NCBI RefSeq assembly: GCF_042186555.1
Contig: NC_133333.1
Coordinates: 224,542,257-224,606,256 of the forward strand
DNA: 64,000 nt
DNA from: Aquarana catesbeiana
Lineage: Eukaryota; Chordata; Amphibia; Anura; Ranidae
Direction: 5' to 3'
Shown here: piece by piece, positions 55,323-64,000 of the stretch
How positions within the stretch are numbered: position 1 is the stretch's first letter
How the letters are laid out: every line of letters begins with the position of its first letter
Position numbers and translations under genes: made by a program
Notes under the pieces: generated by a model
Told to the model about the DNA's origin: nothing
The model's database searches: none
The model's input: only the letters and a program-made list of their open reading frames with translations

Positions 55323-55501
55323 CAGGGGTCTCAAATTGGCAGCCCTCCAGGCTGTTGCGGAACTACATGCCTCCATCATGCCGCTATTCGTTTCACCATG
55401 CCTCTGACTATGGGAGTCAGGCTTGTAACTGTCAGCCTTGCAATGCCTCATGGGAATTGTAGTTCTGCAACAGCTGGAGGGCCACCAGTTTGAGACCCCC
55501 G
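55323..55501. mobile_element. Foldback hAT-type MITE
   Basis: CAGGGGTCTCAAATTGGC and CCACCAGTTTGAGACCCCCG ends. Flanks CTGTAGAG (55315-55322) and CTGTAGTG (55503-55510) make an 8-bp duplication with one mismatch. The arms share ACTACA/TGTAGTT and CCATGCCTC blocks with 2990-3146. Confidence 0.85.
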
Positions 55502-55514
55502 CTGTAGTGACATG

Positions 55515-56530
55515 GGGGGACAACGGAAAGAACAACACATGGCAGAGAATCAGGAAATATTAGAGGTCGGCAGGAGGAACCACTGTGTTGTGACAAAGAG
55601 TTTGACGCTCCCAGAATCCTGAGCGTCAGATTGTAATGAATCTTCAGGGAACATTTTGATGGTGTTGGCAGCAGAAGAGGTGAGTATTACAAGTCTTCCT
55701 TACAGTGGGCACACCTTTCGTTGTTTTCCATTTTAGAATTTTTTTTTTTGTTTACAAACTATTTTTATTGGGTACAAAAAGCTTTTGTCATATGCCATAA
55801 AAAGTACAATAAAGGTAATTTATACATAAAGATTAACAAAATATATTGTGTGATTATTGATAGAAATATATTTTTTAAAATATACATATATTATATTTTT
55901 TTTTATTGTTTGTATTATCCATTTGAGCAATTTTAGAGTAATTTTGCTTGAAGTTTTTATCTGCTGATATTTTGCCTTCCTTGGTTCAGCACTCCATACT
56001 CATCCAATGTCCAATAAAAAGGAATAAGAATCAGGGGTGCTAACCTTCTAATCTGCATGCTTATATCAGGTCAGTAACTCAGAACTTTTGAAGTTAGAGG
56101 CAACTGATATTATGCTCATTAAAAATAGTTTAAAGGGTAAAACACAAACATGGTGGGTGTGTAGTATAGAGGAGTTGCAAGACTTTCTGCAGCTCAGGCA
56201 GTATGCAAAAGTCTTTTCATGTGCATGTATTGTGGTCTGTACATGTAAATAGTAATTTAACACATAAACAATACAGCATGCTTCCTCTTAACAGGACATT
56301 CCTGTTTTTTGCAAAATGGGGTGGAGCTTTTGCAAAAGGGTGTTACATTTGCCTTAGGCAGCATGGTGTATAAATACAGCTCTGCTTCTATTGATATTAA
56401 TAATGTGTAAATGAGCTTGGTTTATGAGGTCATTCCTACTGCCAGCTGAAGAAATTGCAATAGGTCTGTATCTGTAGATATAAGGTGCCATTAGAGACTA
56501 TGAAAAGTTGTGTGTTTTAAACTGATTTTC
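55515..56530. other. No gene seen; one T-rich LINE-like tail
   Basis: 55738-55790 (poly-T, then ACTATTTTTATTGGGTACAAA) resembles the L1-like tail at 20140. The rest shows nothing recognised. Confidence 0.4.
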
Positions 56531-56532
56531 AT

Positions 56533-57609
56533 TAACCACTTAAGGACCGGGCCTGTTTTTTACACTTGGTGTTTACAGGTTAAAATATTTTTTTTTTTGC
56601 TAGAAAATTACTTCGAACCCCTAAACATTACATATAATTTTTCCAAACACCCTAGAGAATAAAATGGCGGTCGTTGCAATACTTTGTCACACCAAATTTG
56701 TGCAGCGGTCTTACAAACCAATTTGTTTTTAATTAAAAAATAAGAAAACAGTAAAGTTAGCCCATTTTTTTTTTTATATTATGAAAGGTAATGTTATGCT
56801 GAGTAAATTGATACCCAACATGTCATGCTTCAAAATTGCGCCGGCTCGTGGAATGGCGACAAACTTTGACACTTAAAAATCTCCATAGACGAAGTTTAAA
56901 AAATTCTACTGGATACCAGTTTTGACAGAGGAGGTCTTTTTCTAGAATTATTGCTCTCACCTTAACGATCGCAGCGATACCTCACATGTGTGGTTTGAAC
57001 ACCGTTTACATATGCGGGCGCGACTTACGTATGCGTTCGCTTCTGCATGCGAGCATGGCGGGATGGGGCACTTTAGATTTTTTATTTTTTTTTTTTTTTT
57101 ATTTCATTTACTTTTTTTTGGACGACAAACTTTGACACTTAAAAATCTCCATAGGCGAAGTTTAAAATAATTCTACTGGTTACCAGTTTTGAGTTACAGA
57201 GGAGGTCTTTTGCTAGAATTATTTCTCTCATTCTAACGATCGCGGCGATACCTCACATGTGTGGTTTGAACACCTTTTACGTATGCGGGCGCAACTTACG
57301 TATGCGTTCACTTCTGCGTGCGAGCATGGCGGGATGGGGCACTTTAGATTTTTTTTTATTTTTTTCTTATTTAATTTACTTTTTATTTTTACACTGTCCC
57401 TTTAAAAAAAAAAATTTGGATGACTTTTATTTCTATTACAAGGAATGTAAACATCCTTTTTAATGTGAGATCTTGGGTCAAAAAGACCTCAGATCTCACA
57501 TTTACACTTAAATGCAATAAAAAAAAAATTGTAGCTACAGGCATCATTCAGATATCACCACTGAAAGTCCATGACATCATATGATGTATTGCCGAAGCAG
57601 AGTGGTTAA
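56533..57609 (+). mobile_element. TTAACCACTT repeat family 2 with internal duplication
   Basis: TTAACCACTTAAGGACCGGG start and AGCAGAGTGGTTAA end. A 266-bp segment is directly duplicated: ACAAACTTTGACACTTAAAA at 56859 and 57125, and CGAGCATGGCGGGATGGGG at 57051 and 57322. Non-coding. Confidence 0.85.
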
Positions 57610-57864
57610 GCCCCCGGGGGGCGGGGAGAAACATGTTGGGGACGTGGCCAGGATGAATCGAGCTGAGGCTGCTACGGAATAAGACCCAGTCCATGCTGCC
57701 AAATATATGCGTATGGCCAGCAGGAAGGGGTAAATAGGAGCACTGACATGACTGGCTTTACAAAGAAAAGACAACATTTTAAGTGCAAACGGTTTCAGCT
57801 GTATCTAACTTTTTTTTTTTTGTGGCTTGAAGTGCCTTCAACTTTTTTAACAGACATTTTGATA

Positions 57865-58590
57865 TCCTACAAAGCTACAAAGCTCTTAATTCACTCGCTG
57901 GTCATCTCTCGCCTCGACTACTGCAACTCCCTTCTCCATTGGCTTACCTCTACATAGTCTATCACCTCTTCAATCCATCATGAATGCTGCTGCCAGACTC
58001 ATCCACCTTACCAATCGCTCTGTGTCTGCCACTCCTCTCTGTCAATCCCTCCACTGGCTTCCGCTCGGCCAAAGAATTAAATTCGAAATACTAACAACTA
58101 CTTACAAAACCATCCACAATTTCGCCCCCAGCTACATCACTAGCCTAGTCTCTAAATACCAACCTACTCGTTCTCTTCGTTCCTCTCAAGACCTCCTGCT
58201 CTCTAGCTCCCTCGTCACCTCCTCCCATGCTCGCCTCCAGGACTTTTCCAGAGCCTCTCCAATCCTATGGAATGCCCTACCCCAATCTGTCCGCTTATCT
58301 CCTACTTTATTAGCTTTTAGACGATCCCTGAAAACCCTTCTCTTCGGAGAAGTCTATCCTACTCACACCTAACAACTGTATTTTCTTTTTCTCCATCAGC
58401 TCACCCCCCACAGTTATTACCTTTTGTTTCCACTTGACCCTCCCTTCTAGATTGTAAGCTCTAACGAGCAGGGCTCTCTGATCCCTCCTGTATTGATTTG
58501 TATGGTAAGTGTACTGTCTGCCCCCATGTTGTAAAGCGCTGCGCAAACTTTGGCGCTATATAAATACTGTATAATAATAATAATCCTGCA
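57865..58590 (+). mobile_element. L2-type LINE 3' fragment
   Basis: After KLLIHSLVISRLDYCNSLLH a frameshift near 57950 is followed by an open frame (57980-58372) with MNAAARLIHL, SLHWLPLGQRIKFEILTTTY and FSRASPILWNALPQSVRLSP, ending SLKTLLFGEVYP. The 3' UTR ends GTAAAGCGCTGCGCAAAC and TAATAATAATAA at about 58575-58588. Same subfamily as 18425-19444. Confidence 0.9.
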
Positions 58591-59540
58591 AGATGCCTCC
58601 TAATCTGTATGTCTGTTCTCTGCACGCTTCCACCACGATTATTGCAGGAACAGTGTGTGTGTGTGTATGTGTGTGTGACAAGCCATGCACAGACCGTCTG
58701 TTTTCCAGTGGGGGAGCTTAGCGTACAGATCTGGTTCCCAGGTGCCACCTCACTTCTCATACGATAATACCGGTTTGGTGACTCCATGAGAAGATACGGG
58801 GTAAGTCGGGAGTGGGAGCTGCCTCTGCGTGATTGTGGTCGATTGAGGCGTGGTAGTGATTCATGAACTGAGATCCCCTGTGCTATATACAGCTGCTGCT
58901 TAACGAATCACTTTGTTATTTCTGTAGTATTGTGACAGTATGTACATATCCTGCTTCCAGAAAAATGAACCGGTATTGCTTCTTTTCTAGTGTTGTGTGA
59001 CAGTACATACAGTATACCTCTACTGAAACATAGAACTGGTGCTGCTTCCTCTAAGGGCTCATTCAGACAGGCAATTAAGCCCGTCGTCCGTGCAGAGCGG
59101 CTGGCAGATTCCTTCACCTCGGAGCTGTGTGCAGGCAGCCCATAGAAGTGGATGTATACTCAGCGCCGTCAAAGTTTGACATGCGGGCAGGAGCTGGTAG
59201 ACATGTGCACAACAAAAAAAAAAATGTTTTGTTTTGTTTCTTTATGTTTCCATTGATTTGTAACGATTCGTAATTTCGTAAGACGCGAGTTTTCATAATC
59301 GGACTCGTTTGTATTTTCCTAACAGTTATATTTTCTTTGATACAAAATGATTCGTAATTCCGTTTTTTCTTTCGGAATTTTCTTGGATTCGAAATTCATA
59401 ATTTTGTTAATAATTTTCGTTTATTCGGTACACTACTCGTAATTTAGTAATTGTTACTTTTGTGAGATTGCCTTTTTCGTTGATTCGTACTTTCATAGGA
59501 AATAAAGAATAATAATCCTATGCTTGCTTTTCTAATAATG
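58591..59540. repeat. Microsatellite and TTCGTAAT-rich repeat, no gene
   Basis: (GT)n at 58651-58677. 59220-59510 has many ATTCGTAATTTCG-type motifs and may be a MITE. Nothing coding. Confidence 0.45.
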
Positions 59541-59885
59541 CCATGTACACACGACCGGACTTTTCGACCGAACGAATCTGTCGGACATTCCGATCGTGTG
59601 TGGGCTTCATCGGACCTTTTCTGTAGAAAAATCTGTCGGACTTTAGAAATAGAACAAGTTTAAAATCTTTCCGACGGACTCGAGTCCGATCGAGAAATCA
59701 GTTCGTCTGTATGCTAGTCCAATGGACAAAAAAGGACGCAAGGGCAGCTATTGGCTACTGGCTATGAACTTCCTTATTCTAGTCCGGTCGTACGTCATCA
59801 CAATCGAAACAATCGGACTTTGGTGTGATCGTGTGTAGTCCGTTTTGTTGGAACTCCGTTGAAAAGTTCTTCGGAGGAGACTGAA
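59541..59885. mobile_element. MITE-like repeat (CATGTACACACGACCGGAC)
   Basis: Left CATGTACACACGACCGGACT and interior GATCGTGTGTGGGC and GATCGTGTGTAGTCC motifs are characteristic of abundant frog MITEs. The right limit is not clear. Confidence 0.5.
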
Positions 59886-59924
59886 GTAGTAATGTGTACA
59901 GGGAGTGTACATAGTTCGTGCCAA

Positions 59925-60010
59925 TTGATTCTGCTACAATTCACTAATTGATCTACAATTCACCAATTGATTGATCTACAATTCACCAATTGATTGATAT
60001 ACAATTCACC
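59925..60010. repeat. Short tandem repeat, about 22-26 bp unit
   Basis: CTACAATTCACCAATTGATTGAT-type units repeat about four times (CTACAATTCACTAATTGAT, CTACAATTCACCAATTGATT twice, TACAATTCACC). Confidence 0.85.
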
Positions 60011-60186
60011 AGGCATACCATATTTCACGTGATCTGGTGAACCTGGGTGGAAGGAAGGAAGACCGGGTGAAAATAGAAGCGCCCGAGCACTGACAGCGCA
60101 GTGCTGGAGGTTTACTTTTGACATGTGTCTGCCATAATATGTGAACTTAGCCTAACAATTATGGTCCCTTATTTGCTCCCTGTTTT

Positions 60187-61075
60187 TTTTTTTTTCAAAT
60201 CTTTTATTTATTTCAAGAGACATGAAACACGAAACATAACAGCTTCAAGTACATGGAAGAGGAACAATAGCATATGATGAGGCATGGCAACACATCCTAA
60301 CAGAAATATAGGGGGTTATTTACGAAAGGCAAATCCACTTTGCACTGTAAGTGCACTGCAAGTTCAGTCGCTGTAGATCTGAGGGCGACATGCAAGGAAA
60401 ATAAAAAACAGCATTTTAGCTTGCACGTGATTGGATGATAAAATCAGCAGAGCTTCCCCTCATTTCAGATCTTCCCCTCAGATCTACAGCGACTGCACTT
60501 GCAGTGCACTTGTAGTGCAAAGTGGATTTGCCTTTCGTAAATAACCCCCATTGTGTTAAAGTACAATTAGATGTGACATGGGGAACATACCGTCCGCTCT
60601 TAACATGTAAATGTAACCCCTTACAGGGTCTAAGAAAATATAACTATAAGCCTCCACCTCTAGATCATCTGATGACTATTCCATTGGGTGGTAGCGTGAT
60701 GTAGTGGGTGTCCTCTTGTTCCCCGTCTCATTTTTTCCGAGAGTGTTATAACTATAGTAAGATAAATGTCTATAGGGGAATTACAAGAAGGGTATAGAGG
60801 GCAAGAAGCAGAGGGGGAAGAGGGGAGTAGCAAAGACAGTTAAGGTACCCCCAGAGATATGGGGGTGAGGGGAGAGGGGAGCGGGGAGGTGGGTTGGGAC
60901 GGGGGGGGGTCCCAGGGCCCGGGGGTGATGAATGTGCGTCTCTCAAGTTGCAGTGCCGGCCGAAAGAGTCAGCGAATAGCCGCAACCAACCGCTGCGTGG
61001 CTATATTAGGTGGATTGGTCTGCCGTGTCGCTATCAAAGAGGGCGTGCCCCTCGTCAAAGTAGGCAAACATGGAG
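60187..61075 (-). mobile_element. L1-type retroposed insertion with 17-bp target duplication
   Basis: TATTTGCTCCCTGTTTT occurs exactly at 60170-60186 and 61076-61092. A poly-T tract just inside the left copy, then TCAAATCTTTTATTTATTTC, marks a poly-A tail in minus orientation. About 650 bp of LINE 3' region remains after removing a nested MITE (60310-60548). No clear ORF2. Confidence 0.85.
60310..60548. mobile_element. MITE (GGGGGTTATTTACGAAAGG ends)
   Basis: GGGGGTTATTTACGAAAGGC and GCCTTTCGTAAATAACCCCC are perfect inverted repeats; inner AAATCCACTTTGCACT and AGTGCAAAGTGGATTT extend the pairing. Non-coding. Confidence 0.9.
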
Positions 61076-61092
61076 TATTTGCTCCCTGTTTT

Positions 61093-62116
61093 ATACATAG
61101 CATTGAAACCTTTTCATTGTATCTGCTTGAAAAGTGCAAAAAATGACTGTTGACCACCTCAGTAACTCAGAGCTGCCCCATGTCCTGTGCACACTTCCTG
61201 TGTCATCTCAAGCAAAGCAATCAGCCCTCCCAATATTTAATTTGGAATTACAAATAGATTAGCATTTATTCACGAGGGGGGAGTTTGGGACTTTAAATGA
61301 GGCACATTATATGTACCTCCATCCCGGGTACGAGCATTTAAACAGAAAAAGGGAATGTGGGACTTTAAATGAGGCAATTGTCTTGTGGAAGTAGAGTGGT
61401 TGGTAAACATTATTTATTTGTAACAATAATATAAAACAGATAAAAAAAAAGTATTGTCATATATCTGCACATACACATGGCATAAACATAATAGATACAT
61501 ATATGTCAACTTGGCAGCACATAAGAGATAGTAAATATTAATAAAGTATAATACAAGGTATTTCCTATTAGCAGGCATTGGTAACCCATATGCAAAGAAG
61601 CTGCTGTAAGATAGATGCACACTGATTTTTTATTTCATTTTTACATAACAAACATATATAAATAAACAAAAAACTAAAACAAAAAAAAAAAAAACAAGAA
61701 ATTCCTTTTTCCCCTCCTCTCCTTTCTCTCTTTCTCTCTCCTTTCCTTACTGCTCAGTTAAGCTGACAAAGCTTTAACAACAACACATTTATTTCATTAT
61801 TATCAAGTATACCTAAAATTGCAGACACATTTTCAAAGTCGCTTTGACTTTAAGTAGCTGCAACTTTAAGTCGCAGTGATTTGAACAGGTGCCATTGAAA
61901 AGAATAGTGTGCAATTCGCCATACGACTTTGATGTCCAAAGTGGCATGACAAATTGCTCAAGTGTGAATGCACTATAAAACCCAGAAGCTGATTGGTTAC
62001 TAGGCACAGCCTAACCAGATTCTGTTTGCACCAGTTTTAATAAATCTTCCCCACTCACTGTGTCAGCAATTTATTTAGAGCAACAGCAATCAATTTAATT
62101 TAAATCATTATGAATG
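61093..62116. other. No gene seen; short direct repeat
   Basis: GGGACTTTAAATGAGGCA occurs at 61289 and 61352. A T-rich LINE-like tail with TATATAAATAAACAAAAAAC is at 61625-61700. Nothing else recognised. Confidence 0.4.
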
Positions 62117-62124
62117 GTCTAGAC

Positions 62125-62661
62125 CAGGTGTGTCCAACCTGTGGCCCCCAGATAGCGATGAATGCAGTCCAACATAAAATCATAAACCTACTTAAAAATT
62201 TAGATTTTTTTTTTTTTTTTGGAAAAATGTGAACACATGCGGCCGAACAAACATTTGACAGTGTCTTTTTACTGGACTTTTATAAGTTTTGTGAGCAACT
62301 ACTTTCAAGGATTAAGATCACAAAGGGCAAAATTAGAAACAAAATATCTGATGAGCACCTTGTGAATTGCTACTACATCCATCCAACCAAATATTGATGT
62401 GTTAGTTTATCAAAAATAGTGTCAAATATTGCACTAGTTTTATATTGCCCTCTTTTTATTTTTATAATAAAAAAAATTACAAAATAATGAAGTTTTATTT
62501 CTCAGATAGGTTCATTATCTCTATCAGTGATCATTAACTTGTGATCTGCCCGACTTTCTGCTCATCAGCAATCCTTATTGTTAGTGTATTTTATGTGTGG
62601 CCCAAGACAATTCCTCTTCTTCCAATGTGGCCCAGGAAGGTCAAAAGTTTGGACACCCCTG
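62125..62661. mobile_element. hAT-type element (CAGGTGTGTCCAACC ends)
   Basis: CAGGTGTGTCCAACCTGTGG and AAAGTTTGGACACCCCTG are imperfect inverted ends. Flanks GTCTAGAC (62117-62124) and GTCTAGGC (62662-62669) form an 8-bp duplication with one mismatch. Resembles non-autonomous hAT-Charlie-type elements; no transposase. Confidence 0.85.
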
Positions 62662-62699
62662 GTCTAGGCGGAAAATCTGATTGTAAAAAAGCATATAGA

Positions 62700-63575
62700 T
62701 TGATATGGTCAGTAGGTCCTTCTACTGACCATCAATCTAAGGGGGGCTGTACTTCACTGACCACCAATGAAAAGCGGTCCTCTTACTGACCATCAATCTA
62801 AGGGGGGCCGTACTTTACTGACCACTAATGAAAAGTGGTCCTCTTACTGACCATCAATCTAAGGGGGCCGTACTTCACTGACCACCACTGAAAAGTGGTG
62901 TTCCTCCTGACCATAAATCTAAGGAGGCTGTACTTCACTGACCACCAATGAAAGGTGGTCCTTCTTCTACTGACCATCATTCTAAGGGGACCTGTACTTC
63001 ACTCACCACCAGTGAAAAGTGGTCCTCTTACTGACCATAAATCTAAGGGGGGCCCATACTTCACTGACCACCAATGAAAAGTGGTCCTTCTCTTACTGAC
63101 CATCAATCTAAAGGGGCAGTACTTCACTGGCCACCAATGAAAATTGGTCCTCTTACTGACCATCAATCTAAGGGGGCCGTACTTCACTAACCACCAATGA
63201 AAAATGGTGCTCTTACTGATCATCAATCTAAGGGGGCAGTACTTCACTGACCACCAATGAAAGGTGGTCCTTCTCCTACTGACCATCAATCTAAGGGGGC
63301 CCATACTTCCCTGACCACCAATAAAAAGTGGTCTTTCTCTCACTGACCATCAAACTAAGGGGGCTTATACTTCCCTGACCACCAATGAAAAATGGTCCTC
63401 TTACTGACCATCAATGTAAGGGGCGCCGTACTTCACTGGCCACCAAATGAAAAGTGGTCTTTCTCTTACTGACCACCAATCTAACGGGGGCTTTCTCCAC
63501 TGACCACCAATCTAAAGGAGCATTTTACTGACCATCAGTGTAAGAGGGCACTTTACTGACCATTTATCTAAACAC
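62700..63575. repeat. Satellite, about 61-bp unit, about 14 copies
   Basis: The unit reads CTGACCATCAATCTAAGGGG then CCGTACTTCACTGACCACCA then ATGAAAAGTGGTCCTCTTA. Each unit contains GACCAC...GTGGTC, a 6-bp stem around CAATGAAAA. The last three units (from about 63470) are shortened to 30-40 bp. A minus-strand open frame of 114 codons over it is a repeat artefact. Confidence 0.95.
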
Positions 63576-64000
63576 CACTACAATTTTTAATGTCTGCATT
63601 TCTATTCAGCCTATATTATCGCTTATTTTATTTGATTACTATTACTTTAAATATTTGTCATATAGAATAGGTGTGATACCCAAAGCATTCCACATTCCTT
63701 TTTCGTTTATTCATTCTTGTATTTCAACTTTTTGTTCCTTGAACTGTAGGTATGACATTTTTAACAGGGGTCCCTTGAGACCTGCAGGAAGGGCTGATCC
63801 AGCCTATTGCAACCAAACGTCTTTTAATGTTTCATATGTAAAAGAGAACATAACAGGAAATGATTGCCTGCTTGGGGCTACAGACCGGTCCATACAGTAC
63901 ATTCATGTGTGTGACCCATTTTTGTTTATACAGTCTATAGTATATGTGTATTTAAAGTCTAGCAAAGGAAAATGTGTCCAGTTTCTGGGTGGGTTTCTGT
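63576..64000. other. No feature seen
   Basis: Nothing recognised. Confidence 0.4.

Noticed and set aside
62999..63343. 114-codon minus-strand frame with repeated HWW motifs
   Set aside because: Falls entirely in the 61-bp satellite; repetition of the unit explains it.
42773..64000. A downstream host gene such as ybx1, which follows PPIH in mammals
   Set aside because: I looked for cold-shock-domain exons on both strands and saw none; the neighbour is probably beyond the window.

Overview
The window looks like nuclear DNA from an amphibian, most likely a ranoid frog. Introns are large, coding DNA is under 0.5% of the sequence, and the rest is layered transposable elements of types typical of frogs: Tc1/mariner, hAT, TTAA-flanked and TTA-flanked MITEs, CR1, L2 and L1 LINEs, a tRNA-derived SINE and a DIRS-like element. 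The organism is inferred from repeat content and intron style and was not tested by any search.

One host gene is supported: the 3' half of the spliceosomal cyclophilin ppih (cyclophilin H, a U4/U6-U5 tri-snRNP component), on the plus strand. Four coding exons lie at 1209-1301, 7314-7401, 9602-9642 and 33284-33358. They join in phase and encode the last 95 residues, ending in the family's Cys-Gly-Glu-Met. The 5' exons, including the part with the catalytic Arg and the first active-site Phe, lie upstream of the window. The introns are about 6.0, 2.2 and 23.6 kb. A splice donor follows the stop codon within 6 nt, so the 3' UTR probably continues in a distant exon; a weak candidate is at 41706-41884. 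No other host gene was recognised downstream.

Layout: 1-9642 holds the first three ppih exons among TTAA-flanked MITEs, hammerhead-like palindromes and a solo LTR (4260-4656). 9643-33283 is the giant intron. It holds a Tc1 element split by an L2 LINE (12262-14757), L1, CR1 and L2 3' fragments, a five-unit tandem array of an L1-like tail (20081-20925), a Tc1 foldback element with several nested insertions (21430-23991), a hAT-type element swollen by about 110 units of a 23-24 bp minisatellite (27349-30324), and a Tc1 element sitting in a TA/TG microsatellite (30825-32766). 33359-42000 holds another Tc1 copy, a hAT element with a perfect 8-bp target duplication, and a rearranged Tc1 element. 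42000-64000 holds long TTAACCACTT-ended repeats, a CR1 tail, a decayed DIRS-like element (about 48700-53725), an L2 tail, an L1-type insertion with a 17-bp target duplication, and a 61-bp satellite (62700-63575).

The ppih exons are the only functional unit seen. The repeat insertions are ordered by nesting, so the window reads as a stratigraphy of transposon activity. The least explained signals are the palindromic hammerhead-like repeats, the SINE whose 3' tail matches the local CR1 LINE, and the minisatellite expansion inside a DNA transposon.
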